DNA of 64,000 nt. Origin: Phytophthora hibernalis. Taxonomy: Eukaryota > Oomycota > Peronosporomycetes > Peronosporales > Peronosporaceae. Positions 45,747 to 56,801 of the stretch are shown piece by piece. Under the pieces are notes generated by a model. That model did no database searches. It was not told the DNA's origin and worked only from the letters and a program-made list of their open reading frames with translations. The translations under genes and the position numbers were made by a program. Within the stretch, counting starts at the first letter, position 1; each line of letters starts with the position of its first letter. Location of the stretch: positions 868,001 through 932,000 of the forward strand of contig JAAKBF010000390.1 of the NCBI GenBank assembly GCA_012656075.1, in the 5' to 3' direction.

Positions 45747-46865
45747 ATGACTCACTCCACCGCTCCGGGATATCGTGCCGACAATCTACCAAGCAGCGAC
45801 ACCCTCCACAGTAGCTCAGATACCACGCCACAGCCAAGGCAGCTCCAGTATACTTTGCCGCCATTGAGGAATTTGTCTCCGTTGGCGACGAGTGCAGCCG
45901 AACCGACAGAGAGGTGCGAGTTGAAGCCGACAAGACTTCAAGGTGGTGCATTCCAGACACAAAGTTTTGTTTCAGGTTACCATAGTCAAGTATCTCCTCC
46001 GGTCTCCTTCCACCCAACAGATTCCCTAGCCAGATCCGTCTCAACTGCAGTCGCCACTTTATCAATCGACCAAGCTGAGGACGAGACTCAGAAACAGAAG
46101 AGGAAGCGCAGAGTCACCGTCAAGACGGAAGCGTGTCGCGAGCAGTGTCGAACGAACCAAGCACGGTATCGCCAGAAACAGCGTGAATACGAAACAGGAC
46201 TTGAGTCTGTCGTAGCTCAACTGCGTGATGAAATTCCGAAGCTGGAGGTGCAACGACGGCGTCTTCGGTACGACTCACAGCAGCGAGTCTGGGACGTTGT
46301 GGTCGAGTACTTTCAACTCTTCCGAAAGGGAGTTGGTGACGCTACCGAGCAAGGTTCAGGAGACATCCTCCGTGCATCGGAAGCTCAGCAGCAATTGATG
46401 TTTTTACGCTCTACGATGGCACCGGACGTCGAGTTCTGCAACGTGAGCGGTGTTGAGGTGCTGATGGAGCACTGGAGGCGGATGTCCGAGTATCACGAAA
46501 AGCTAGAGTTTCAACTTGTACACATGGAGAAAGTGTCCGAGAGCATCGTCATAGCTAAAGCGGTGCTGAGTGTTACCGTCACGAAAACGACGCTGGAGAG
46601 CGTCTTCCCACACCTCATGACGTCTGAAAACGTAGAGGATTTATCTCTAGCAGTGAGACTACTCGGTCACAAACTGGAGCACCCGTGCTCGGTGCTGTTT
46701 GTATGGGACGAAGTGACCAGTCTCGTCGTTCGACTAGAGACCGACATCGACATGGTGACGCCACTCCAACGACTTCTAGGCAATCTCCAGGACACCTCCC
46801 GCGTACTGGAAGGTGCTGTCATAACCCCACAAACTTTGGACGAGACAGCGATCCGTGCTAGATAA
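45747..46865 (+). CDS. bZIP transcription factor
   Basis: The 372-residue protein has a disordered Ser/Thr/Pro-rich N-terminus (about 1-110). A basic region (KQKRKRRVTVK, then REQCRTNQARYRQKQREYE) spans about 116-147, followed by a zipper-like stretch to about 176 (LESVVAQL...IPKLEVQRRRL). The N-Q-A-R-Y-R-Q-K core fits oomycete bZIPs of the NQARYR type; it keeps the DNA-contacting Asn. The C-terminal 190 residues (DVVVEYFQLFRKG... to LLGNLQDTSRVLEG) form an alpha/beta domain seen with several oomycete bZIPs. There is no intron and no frame break. The ATG at 45747 is the first in frame; the frame stays open upstream to about 45650. It converges on the RINT1 gene, whose stop lies 192 bp away. 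Confidence 0.9.
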   Translation: MTHSTAPGYRADNLPSSDTLHSSSDTTPQPRQLQYTLPPLRNLSPLATSAAEPTERCELKPTRLQGGAFQTQSFVSGYHSQVSPPVSFHPTDSLARSVSTAVATLSIDQAEDETQKQKRKRRVTVKTEACREQCRTNQARYRQKQREYETGLESVVAQLRDEIPKLEVQRRRLRYDSQQRVWDVVVEYFQLFRKGVGDATEQGSGDILRASEAQQQLMFLRSTMAPDVEFCNVSGVEVLMEHWRRMSEYHEKLEFQLVHMEKVSESIVIAKAVLSVTVTKTTLESVFPHLMTSENVEDLSLAVRLLGHKLEHPCSVLFVWDEVTSLVVRLETDIDMVTPLQRLLGNLQDTSRVLEGAVITPQTLDETAIRAR

Positions 46866-47056
46866 TCATAGAAAATATTGCTGCTGGTATTGCCGCATTA
46901 GGAACGCAATGCTAGAATTCTTCATCCATATATCTTGGTAACTCCACCTGCTTTCTATCAACCTCCTCCTGTGCATGTTTCATGCTTCTACAGTGTGCAT
47001 CTGCTGTTGGCAGTATTACTGTGCTTCAACGCAGCTTATGGATATGTTGTCGATTC

Positions 47057-50013
47057 TCATCCGTCGAGATCTAGCCGGGTTGTACATATCTGTACGACTT
47101 GGGCTGGTGTCAGCGAGAAGATGCCGCACACCTCCAAGATGGTTGTCAGTTGCTCGGTAGCTTCACCACCCGCAGTGGATACGTCAGACTCGTCATCGAG
47201 GGCCTTGCAAACCTCGCGCAGCCTCGGCGCAGGCATCTCCAAGATAAGACACACCTCGCGGGTAAGGCGGAAGTACGACCGAGGCAACGCCTTCACGGAC
47301 CCTGTAGCAAATATGGCTACAAGGGACTTGATATCCTCCACAAATTGACGCTCTCCCGCACGGCTCAACTGAGCAGACTCCTCCTGCTGCGAAGGGTTGT
47401 AGAACGCATCAAAAAGAGCGCTATCGAGAGCCGACGCCAGAGGCTTCCAAAGCGAAGGCCGCCATTCAGACATCATCATTTGGCGAGCGCACGCCAGCAC
47501 GTTGCTGACGAGCGAGAAGCAGCTCGCCATTTCGGACGACACTCCGGTGGGCAGCTGATTGTTGTCTGCATCGTCAACATGCGACTCCGTCCATGAGCTG
47601 TAAGCACAAGCATAATAGGTACGCGCACAAACACAGCCACATGAGTCAGGAAAATAAAGGTTGAACCAAGCTCAACGTGCCGTGACGCCAGTAAAGGACG
47701 GGCACTTACCTCAGCCGATAGGTTCCAACGTCACGCCTGACCATACTCATCAGTGCATTCTTGCTGCTCTCAAGCAGAGTCGTGGCCAGAGACTTAAGCT
47801 CCGAAACCTGGCCCTCGAATATCGTGTGCGAGAAGAGAAGTGTCTCAGGGTCGTCTTGCTCTTCCTCCGTGTTGTTCGTCGGAGCGTTGGCGTTGCTGTT
47901 CGCTGCAGCAGCCGGAGAAGCAGTATCCAGTGCTGGAGACTCAGTCTCTGCACGGCGGAAAAGGCTTTTCATCGTCTTGGACCCGACTGAATATGCAGCG
48001 GAAAAAGCAGCAGTAGGTCCAATCATCGCGCCAGGGCCAGCCAACGCTTGTCGAACTGCTGTCGCTTCCTCCGTAGCAAGTACAGCCGCCGAGGCGCGCG
48101 CAAGCATTTGCTTAGAATAGGCGACATGCATTCGGAGCACCTGTGCCCTTGTTGTCTCGGATCGCGCGACCTTCTTCGACAGCTCTAGGAAGACGCTACT
48201 CTGCTCCCACGCCATCAAAGTTTGCGCTACGTACTGCAACGCATTCACCACCACGAAAAGCTCTCCCCATGGGTTCTGTATCTTGGAATCCTTGCTCCTC
48301 TTTGTCAGTGCGGTAATCATCTGGCGCCCACGAGCGTCGCACAGCTGCCCAAATTGGTGCAGCAGTGGCAAGTGCACCTGCATCACGTACAAGTATCGAT
48401 GCTCTTCTGTCTCCATAAGTGTGAACCGCTGCGAAAGGAAGTCCAATAGAGCCACAAATCGTAGCGCGGCAGGAGGGACAAGCTCTTGGTCACGTTCTTC
48501 TCTAGATCCGTCGACGCGTCGATATACATCACTTTCCAGCTGCCACACGGAGTCCTGCTTTCCATGAGAGGCTTCCCACTCAAAACCGTCGTCACCGGAG
48601 GACTCAAGTTCGAGGGTAGAAGTCAGTACGCGGTGCGCGTACGCGACATCGGCGCTGGTCCAGGCGAATAACACGTCGTTGGTCGATGTAAACACGTCGA
48701 TGCAGCGCGGATATGCACACCGGTCAGCACTCGCCCAAGAGCCGTAGCCAATATCGTCGTCGATAACTTGCTCAAACAGCAGTACTTCATCCAGCGTGTG
48801 GCACAGCAGTGGTGAGTGCTGATCATCAAAGCGAGCCGTTAGTACCTAGATGTTGACTTTCCCCAACTTCCAGAGAGCTTACCACCAGTAAAGTAGGCAA
48901 GTCTTGTGTGAGTTTACGACAGATCGCCTTCACAAGTCCGCGCAGCAGCAAAATCTGCGCGTCCCAGCAATGAATTTCTTCACGATGGCGATGCAGCTCA
49001 GGAGTAAGTGCATGCGCCAAAAATCGCGTGTGTGCATTGGTCTGCTCCTGTACGTGGCTCAGATACCACTCCGGCTTGGCCAGTCGGTTCGTCGCGCTCT
49101 CAGCTCGTTCAAAGTGGTACCGGAAACGCAGCAACAGCGGTTCCAGCACGCAGTCCATCGCCCACAGCTCCGTTGTCGCCAACACAGGCTGCGACTGACT
49201 GAGTTGCAACGTCACCAAGTACGCGAATGCCTTCGACACCTCTCGAAGCTCCGCGTCCTAGGAAAAAGTCAAATATCGTCACTTTCACCTCTCTCAGCGT
49301 CAAAAGTGTCTTGTATCTGCACCTTCTCAGTCAGTTCCTGCTGCGTAGTCAATGGTTCCGGCCATTTGATCTCTTCCAGTGCCGATTGCAGCTTCTCCAC
49401 TGCGAAATGACGTAAATCCACCGACAATTCCTCCACCCGATGCGCTGCTTCTCTCTGTCAGTAAAAAATAACAAAAAACATCAAAAACTCACTAAAATGA
49501 GCTCTTTCCTCTAAAACTTCCAAAAAGCTGCAAAACTCACTCGAATGACTGCAAACTCCTCTGGAAGAGCAGCCGTAAAAGCCGCAAAATCTTGAAACGC
49601 TTTAAGAGCATCAGGGGTGGCTTGAACAGCTTTTTCCTGGCTTCTTGGCTCAGATCTTGCACTTGTAGAGCAGTTTCCAGGTATTTGGCTCGAGTCTGGA
49701 GCTGCTGCAGCTTGGACAGGCCTGACCGCACGATGCTCTCTAATTGTAGGAAGTGCTGCTCTGCAACTGTAAGCTGAGGATGAAGTGACTTGAGTTCAGT
49801 ATGGATCACTAAAACGTCGCTTTGCTCTTCGAGTGTATGCTCGCCAATCGGAGTCTCCGCTGGATCCAGCGCCGTCGCTAGCGCCGTGAGCTCCTCCTGC
49901 GTGTGTACACGAAGCGTCTGGAGTGCGGCAGAGACGACAGCCCAGTCCGCGTCCTGATCTGACGCCTCTGTCGGCAGCAGCGCTGCACTCAGCGTCGACA
50001 ATGGGGACGACAT
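47057..50013 (-). CDS. RINT1: RINT1/Tip20-family vesicle-tethering protein (five exons)
   Basis: RINT1/Tip20 proteins are subunits of the Dsl1/NRZ complex that tethers Golgi-derived vesicles at the ER. Exons: 50013-49541, 49454-49323, 49257-48883, 48818-47710 and 47597-47057, with introns of 86, 65, 64 and 112 bp and GT..AG ends. The family signature LLRFRYHFERAESATNRLAKPEW sits in exon 3, here as RFRYHF and TNRLAKPEW. Helical repeats follow. The C-terminus has the W-x-P-L...F-x-D-I-x-L-type ending (LWKPLASAL...FVEDIKSLVAIF). Exon 1 needs one extra base near 49640-49646: upstream the frame reads QVQDLSQE, downstream KAVQATPDALKAFQDF. With it corrected, the product is about 876 residues, against about 790 for the human protein. 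That break may be an assembly error. It is divergent from the SLC43-like gene. Confidence 0.85.
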
Positions 50014-50035
50014 CCCCGAATTAGGCCACGTCTCT

Positions 50036-50050
50036 GAAAATTAAAAATGA
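50036..50050 (-). promoter_or_regulatory. Initiator plus flanking-region core promoter of the RINT1 gene
   Basis: On the minus strand TCATTTTTAATTTTC joins an initiator-type TCATTTT to a flanking-region-type AATTTTC, 23-37 nt before the ATG at 50013. Confidence 0.6.
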
Positions 50051-50415
50051 GGATTGCTCATAAACAAGACCAAGTTGAAGCCATGTCCGAGATGGCTTGC
50101 CTCATTGGTGTGGTGTACATGTACTTTGACGTTGAGCAAGTATTCGATCATGAGAAAGGCAAAAAAATAGGTGAAGCAACACTGCATGGTATGGGGAAGT
50201 ACAGTACCTCCGATGCTGACAGGAACGAGTGGATTACACAGACGTGTGACATTCGACTGTGCGCGTGGTGCGTTTTGGCTCGTAGGCTTGGACTGGAAAG
50301 CTTGCAACTCGAATGAACGTCGCTCAGGTCGGTGCGCATCCCTCAGGTCGATGTACGTCACCACGTGCGTCCGGCTCAGCTATTAACCCCCCAGCCAAGC
50401 AGACCTCCGATTTCA

Positions 50416-50422
50416 TCATTCG
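50416..50422 (+). promoter_or_regulatory. Initiator-like motif of the SLC43-like gene
   Basis: TCATTCG lies 24 nt before the ATG at 50446. Together with 50036-50050 it bounds a divergent promoter region of about 370 bp. Confidence 0.4.
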
Positions 50423-50445
50423 CCAACTCTCTCTCTAGAGCTCAA

Positions 50446-52005
50446 ATGACCGAACTATCATCGTCACCAACGTCCACCATCTCGTACGCGGCGTTCACAA
50501 AGCCCCACAGCGTGGACCAAAGCTCCGTGCAATGATGGACACGCCGTCACCTGCTGTGGACTGGCCAAAGGACAGCAGAACGTTGCCAAGGACTGAGATC
50601 ACGAGTCCCAAACAGACGGTGAGACGGGCGCCGATAACGTCAAGTGAGACGCCCGATGCCACGTTAGCAAAACTAAGACAAAGGACGTGGAGTAAATGTA
50701 CTGCAGCTTGACCTCCTGCCGGGCGCACGTGACGCCAGAGAGCTCCTCGACAGATGCACAGAGCTCGGACCATTGGCCTTCGTTCACCAGCAGCGAGTAT
50801 ACGGGCCCAAAGCCGAGAATGAGTCCACCCGAGCACAGCACCACGAGCACCGCAGCGACAACGATCGCGACGCCGCGGGACACGGGTACTCGCTGGTCGG
50901 AATTGGTGGCTATGGTGTATACGTCAGCACCTTCCAGCTTGTACGGCTCTTCCCACCAGAACGACAAGGACGCATCACCAGCATCTTGTCCGGGCTCTTC
51001 AACTTCTCCGGTTACGTCTACCTGCTGCTGGAGATCCCCTGCATGACGCGCAAAGGTTTCTTCCTGGGCTACGCGGTCCTCGTGGCGGTCTACTTGGCTG
51101 TGGCCTTCGTGCTGTTCCCGCTCAACTCGGTCTCGTCCACCAGTAAGCCGTATACGCTGTCGGGCTTCACGATCAAGTGGCCGGTAGTGACTAGACCCAA
51201 GAGCATGTGGCCGGCGCTGCGCTCGCGGGCGGAAAGACCTGTGGTTCTTCGCCCTCTTCTTCGGTTGGGTCTCGATTATCAACGCGTTCATCGGTGGTGC
51301 TATTCCCAACATTATCTACAAGAACGACGGCGGCGACGAGAGTCTGGGGGATTTGTACGTGAGCTACCTGCAGTCGCTCATCACGAACGGCACCTTCATC
51401 TACACGCCACTGCTGGGCTAGATCATCGACAAGTACGGCTGCCGGGTCATCTTGTTTGTCACGTTGCTGGCGACGCACGTCCTCATCGGTCTACTGCTCG
51501 TCCCCTCCCTCACGGCGCAGACGTTCGTGCTTATCGTTTTCGTCTTCGAGCAGTCCGCCTTCTATACGCTGCAGTTTGCGTACATCCGTAAGTATCTCTG
51601 CCTTGTAGCTGTGTTTCGTCTCATCGCTAACCTTGTTTTGCTTTTGCGTGGCAGTTCTCACGTTTCCGGCAGAAGTCTACGGCTCCGTACAGGCTTTTCT
51701 GGCCGCGTGCGCCTTTCTCATGGGGCTCCTCAACTACGCCTTCACGCCGTGGGTGCAAAACGGACTCGATGGCAACTACTTGGTGGTGCTACTCATCATG
51801 GCAGCTCCGGTGCTGATCATGTACTTCTTCATGGGGATCATTCGCAACGACAAGTCACCGAGTGACCTCAAAGAGAACGCTGCCATCGACGAAGAACTCG
51901 AGCGGGCAAACCCTCGATCAACTAACCAATTGGTGAAGTTTCAGCTAAAGGTATCTGTCTATTGCGTCATATATCAATGGAAGTTGACTCCATCTTGCCT
52001 GGAAT
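50446..52005 (+). pseudogene. SLC43-like MFS transporter, inverted N-terminal part and nonsense mutation
   Basis: SLC43-type carriers are 12-helix amino-acid or related solute transporters of the plasma membrane. The plus strand starts MTELSSSPTSTISYAAFTK. The part coding helix 1 to about 3 (SGGLILGFGPVYSLLVNEGQ, then ANVASGVSLDVIGARLTV) is on the minus strand at about 50895-50530. From 50890 the plus strand resumes with LVGIGGYGVYVSTFQLVRLF, several helices, a central loop and LWFFALFFGWVSIINAFIGG. An in-frame TAG at 51418 replaces the aromatic residue expected in GxIIDKYG. There are frame breaks near 51228 and, in the inverted part, near 50672. An intron (51588-51654) precedes the last helices (AAPVLIMYFFMGII). 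No intact protein can be made. Confidence 0.8.
50530..50895 (-). other. Inverted segment inside the SLC43-like gene
   Basis: The minus strand here encodes the transporter's first helices in the correct order, from VPVSRGVAIVVAAVLVV down to LLSFGQSTAGDG. Flipping this roughly 365-bp block in place would put them between the plus-strand N-terminus ending at about 50530 and the plus-strand helices from 50895. I see no inverted repeat at the two breakpoints; both have GGACACG in the same orientation. Confidence 0.75.
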
Positions 52006-52037
52006 AGCAGAATCGCGAATGAGAATGGTGTGTTCAC

Positions 52038-52097
52038 ACTTACAACGGATCTTGAACACGCTCACACCTGTGAGCGTGTTCAAGATCCGTTGTAAGT
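52038..52097. repeat. 60-bp near-perfect palindrome
   Basis: A 29-bp arm beginning ACTTACAACGGATCTTGAAC is followed after CC by its exact complement. It lies 33 bp after the SLC43-like stop codon. It could act as a 3' hairpin in the transcript or mark a foldback insertion. Confidence 0.9.
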
Positions 52098-52470
52098 CGA
52101 TTACCATGAGTCATCATGATCGAGTTCTGAAGAATTATTTCATTCCTCCGGGTACAGTTGCTTCATACCGGCGGAGATTTCGTCACACGACTCGTGTGAC
52201 ACGAGCTCATTCCTACTGGAAACACGTCCAGGGCGTGTTGTTGACCTTCTTGTAGTCGTCACGTGCAGCAGTCCAAAAGCGCGAGAACGTTTCGGCGTGC
52301 GTCCTGGGCTGCTTGTCGGCGTAAATTTAGGCGTCACTCGGTGTCTCTTTGTGGTGGGTCGTTTCGGTCTGAGTGAGCCAAAGCAGCAGAGCTCTCCCTT
52401 CCCTTGTGCAGACTCGCGCCTCCATTTCGACTGGGATGGTACCAAGCGCCCATTGAGTTCTACCCAGTCG

Positions 52471-55400
52471 ATGATTCGATCGATGTCTGTACAAGATGTG
52501 GTGTCCTCTCCAAGCAAGAAGGAAGCTCAGGACGTCGAGGTGAATACCAGTCAAGCGAAGGAGAGCCTTGTGCCAAGTCAACTGCAAGAGGTCGAGGAAG
52601 AACAAGGCGATGAGCCGGAACATACAGCGTCAGGATCACTTCGACCTTTTAGTCGACTCGTGACAACGTCAGCGGTGGCTGCGGCACTCGCCGTACAAGG
52701 AGCTGAAGCGCAGGTTAGTATTGAACGACCGAAGAAGAGGCGAATCGATCGACGCCACTCGGGTGGGGTGGAACCTCTAACTGAAGCTGACAAACAAATA
52801 CCCGATGCTGTGCATGGCCACCGAGTGAGTGCACCGATGGTTGAGTCTGTTCCTCAGGTAGTAATTAAACCGATGCGACTAGAAAGCGCCTCGCCTCATG
52901 GTCAACTCAAGCGAGCCACAAGTACACATCTTGCAGGTATCCGTGAGCGGCTCAAAGCGGCCGGACAAGCTGCGAATACTGCAGCTACCACTACTGTTAA
53001 ACGGCCCAGCGCCTCGACAACGCCGATTTTCAAACGAACACCAAGCTCGAATGCAACGCCAACATTTCGGGCAGTGGCCAAGGCTGTGGCCGCGAATTCG
53101 GCATTGCCTTCGGGTTTAAACGCAGCAACTACTACCAATGTGCAAGGGAAAACTATGAACAAATGATGGCTCGATTTCAACTGCGACGGCTCGAGCCCGA
53201 GGACTCGCAGAGGAGCGTTGGTAGTACGAAAGCAATTAGCCGGCGCAGCAATACGTTCATGCCTATAGTGGATTCGGACACAAGTCATCAGCGTATGGAC
53301 GATTTAATGAACTCCCGCCCGCGAAGCGGGTGAACTAATGGACAACACAATCGGCCGAGAAGGTGACGGAGATATGATGATCACTTCGCAGTCGAGGGTA
53401 GATTCGAGGGCTGACGAAAGTCCACGACGACCAGGAGCGCCATCTTTTCACGCGGATAACACCAGCATAGCACCTCCAGCAACTGCAACAGTGACTCCGG
53501 TCGGTCTTCTTGGAGCAGTCAGTGGTGCGTTGGGAGGGTCCACCCGTTCCATTGCGTCAGTTGTCAAGTCCACAGGTCCAGATCAAGAGCAAGCTCACAA
53601 CTCTCAGCTAGGAGAGAAGAATGAACAAATTATTGCCCAACGACGGCAGTCTACTGCGAGGAGAGACTCTGGTCGTGCTCAATCCCGAAGCAAGCAAGTT
53701 TTCGTAAACTCCGTCGCGTTCAGGTAGCCGACCACGGCCGCTTCCTCGTTTTAAAAGCGAGTGCGAGCTATCCTCACAAGGCTACGCACTCCGTTATCTC
53801 CTTTTTCTAGAACAGCACGTGTCCGAAGCTTTATCCTGTTGATCGCCTTCTGTATTCACACGCTGGGGTTCCCGTACGAAGAAGCTTTTCACTCGGGTGG
53901 TCGAGCTTGGTTCATTTATTTAGATGCACTGACCGAACTTGTCTTCTGCGCGGATTTCTTGCTGACGTTCAACACGAGCTTTGTAAATAAGCGAGGAGTG
54001 CTCGTGGTCTCAAGGAAGCACATTGCGTGGAATTTCCTGACTGGGGCATGTGTATTCCAGTTTCTAGCAGCGATTCCGATCATGACAGGCTCGCTCGTGT
54101 TGAATGGCGGTGCTGAAAATGTCATAAAGCTAGAATCGGAGCAGGATGCATTTCGAGGCTTCTCTCATACACTGCTAGACATCGTCATACGATCCCATCG
54201 GATCGTACATATTTTACGGCTGCTGCGGGAATTTGGGCAGGTCCGTGACGCGCGAATTGACAAGTCTGTATTGGGCTGGTTCCTCTACTCGCGATATTCC
54301 CATTTATTACGAATTGTTTGGATTGTGGGGGCTGTCATGCTCATTGCGCATTGCGTGGCATGCTGCTGGAGGTTGTTGCTGATTGATTCTATAGACGCAG
54401 CTTCAATTGTGGCAAAAACTTGTGGATCCTCAATTGAACCAAATGTCGAGTTGGAAGTGTATGCTGAGTGTTTCTACGTAGCCATGCAGATGCTGCAGGG
54501 CCAGAGTTTGACGACGCACTCGGCCCGAGATAACATGTTTGCCTCCTGTGTGAATTTATTAGGCTCTATCGTGCTTGCCGTGATTTTCGGTCATGTGGCT
54601 ATGCTCGTGGCGAACTTCAACGCTAATTCGACTGCCTACCAGCGCAAAATGGAGTCTGTTTTCGCAGGAATGACCAAAATGCAGTTGCCCGCCCCACTGC
54701 GGGAACGGATACACCAATACTATGCTCATCTTTGGCGTGAATACGAAGCATTGGATGGTGCCCGCTAGAACGATTCGCGAAGGAGTTATCGCACAACCTT
54801 ACACTAGAAGTTGTGCTTTTCAAGTACATGGAGCTGGCCATGCACGTGCCATTTTGGGAGAATTGTTCACCCGATTTTCAGAAGACGCTTGTGCTTAGTC
54901 TTGACACTCGTGTGTATCTCCCCGATGATTTTATTGTACGTCGTGGAGAAGTGGGAGACGAGTTTTACATGATCAATCGCGGCATGTGCGAGTTGGTAGG
55001 AAATAATGATACCCAAGAGCATGCAACTGAACCGCTGGCTCGACGACGCTCGCAGCAAAGTGAACACAATGAACACCCTGCCGACACCTCGACACTCTAC
55101 ACGACGTCTCATGACGGAACTGTTTACCCTGATCGAGATGATCTCGGCAACAACCAAAATCGAAGCAAGCGAGCCTCTGCTCGATACGCCTATGTGAGTC
55201 CGGACGGTTTGCCTCAAGTGAACGGCATTGTGAAGACCCTCACGCGTGGCCAGGCGTTCGGTGAGATGGCGCTACTGATGAACTATCAACGAACAGCCAA
55301 CGTACGAGCTATGACGTATGTCGAGATGTGTGTCCTCAGTCGCACTGCTTTCCAGGCTGTCTTGACCAGGTACCCGGCCGACCGAAAGCACGTCATCTCG

Positions 55401-56581
55401 CAGATTTTGATGTCGTCTCTGGAAAACAACGAGCGATTCGGGATCCCTTGCCCACTTATAGCTATGGTTCGCTCCGTGTTCGCCGATGAGGTTGATGGTA
55501 TTGCGAACGGTGAGAAACTTATCTCACCTGGACGAGCTGCTAAACTCGTAGCATGGGCTGTGAACCCGGATGTCGAGGATGACTCGATTAAGTTCGCGTT
55601 AAGCTCCAAGCTGAAGGAGCAGCTCATAGTTGTTCGCGACCAGGAGTTCGGTGTTCCTGCACATACTGAGGAAGATGCTGCGCGACAAGCAGCTACTACT
55701 TCGGACTCGTGGTATATTGGTAGCACAACCTCGTCGTCCCCAGAACGAATATTGCAGATAGCGCACTAGTGAATCGAAAGTGCGAAGACGAGCAAAGAGA
55801 GTGTGAATGTGCCTTCAACACTGCCAACAGCGTCTCTCATCACTCCGCTCCAAAATCCTCACCGTCGAAGCCCGAGCCCGAGGTGGATTCACACGTCATG
55901 AAGCTCGAAAGTGTGCAAGCTCAAGCTCTAGCCTTGGTTCAAGAGCTTCACCGGGGTATCCAAGACACACTCCACCCTCAACCGCCACAGTCAAGCAGCA
56001 GTGACACTAGCTCGGTCGTTGACCAGAACGGCTCGGCCGTCACTACCGCCGCCAACAATCCAGCTCAGCGTCGAAAGTCCATAACCCGAGGAACCAGCAC
56101 CAAGACGATGACCGCTCAGCAACGACGGTCGAAATTCATCAGTACCCGATCGACGTCGGCGCCGAACTTCGCCGACCTGGACACGACAGCGGGGAGAAGT
56201 GCCGATATCAACCTGAACGAGAGCATCGAACAGGGTGAACCGAGTTTTAAGAGTAAGCCTGCAGCTACCTCTCCCAAGCCCATGCAGCAAGCGGGGACAG
56301 TTCGATGGTTGAAAACTTCGGAGGGCACTCGACCATTGCGAAATCCCACGTTAGCCCCTTTGGTTCGTCCTCGCGGGGCTGGCAGCAGCTCGCAACGGTT
56401 TATTCAGCGCGTGACGCACCAGTTGGCGAGTCTAACCACTTCCAACTCGACGGTGACAGCTTCACCAACGAGATACGCTGACCAACTTTTCGGAACGTCA
56501 CAGTCGAATCTAGAGACTACGCCGGGTGTGAATGACATGTCATTCAGAGAAGACAGCAACGTGTCCGAGGCACGATACTAG
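52471..56581 (+). pseudogene. Voltage-gated-type ion channel with cyclic-nucleotide-binding domain, frameshifted
   Basis: The layout is a long disordered Ser/Thr/Ala-rich N-terminus (52471-53700), a membrane part (53761-54768), a cyclic-nucleotide-binding domain (54813-55400) and a disordered C-terminus to 56581. The membrane part has S1 (FILLIAFCIHTLGFPYEEAF), S2/S3 (LVFCADFLLTFNTSF) and an S4-like helix (SHRIVHILRLLREFGQ). S5, a pore loop (ECFYVAMQMLQGQSLTTHS) and S6 (GSIVLAVIFGHVAMLVANFN) follow. The filter lacks GYG. In the binding domain RRGEVGDEFYMINRG and GQAFGEMALLMNYQRTANVR are well kept, including the GE..L and R-T-A-x-V phosphate-binding parts, with a long insertion between them. 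Frame breaks fall near 53162, 53332, 53700, 53757, 54765 and 55766. Joined, it would exceed 1,300 residues. It may be a working gene in a sequence with indel errors. Confidence 0.75.
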
Positions 56582-56801
56582 AGTTAGCAAAGATAGCAAT
56601 AGAAGTTAGAAACCTAAATGAACCGTCCAAGTTTTCTACAGCGAGTAATCCAAAGCCAACTGAGTTGATGCCAAGTTGAAGCCGAACTGCTTTGGATAAA
56701 TATCTTACTTTATTACTTGGAAGTATTTGAAGCAACTACACCGCAAGACTTAGATGGTTGCTCTACAGACAGACACAATCCGTCCACCTGAAACGTTCAT
56801 T

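Noticed and set aside
47750..48120. Plus-strand frames across the RINT1 gene
   Set aside because: Antisense shadows of exon 4; the minus strand has family motifs and spliceable exon edges.
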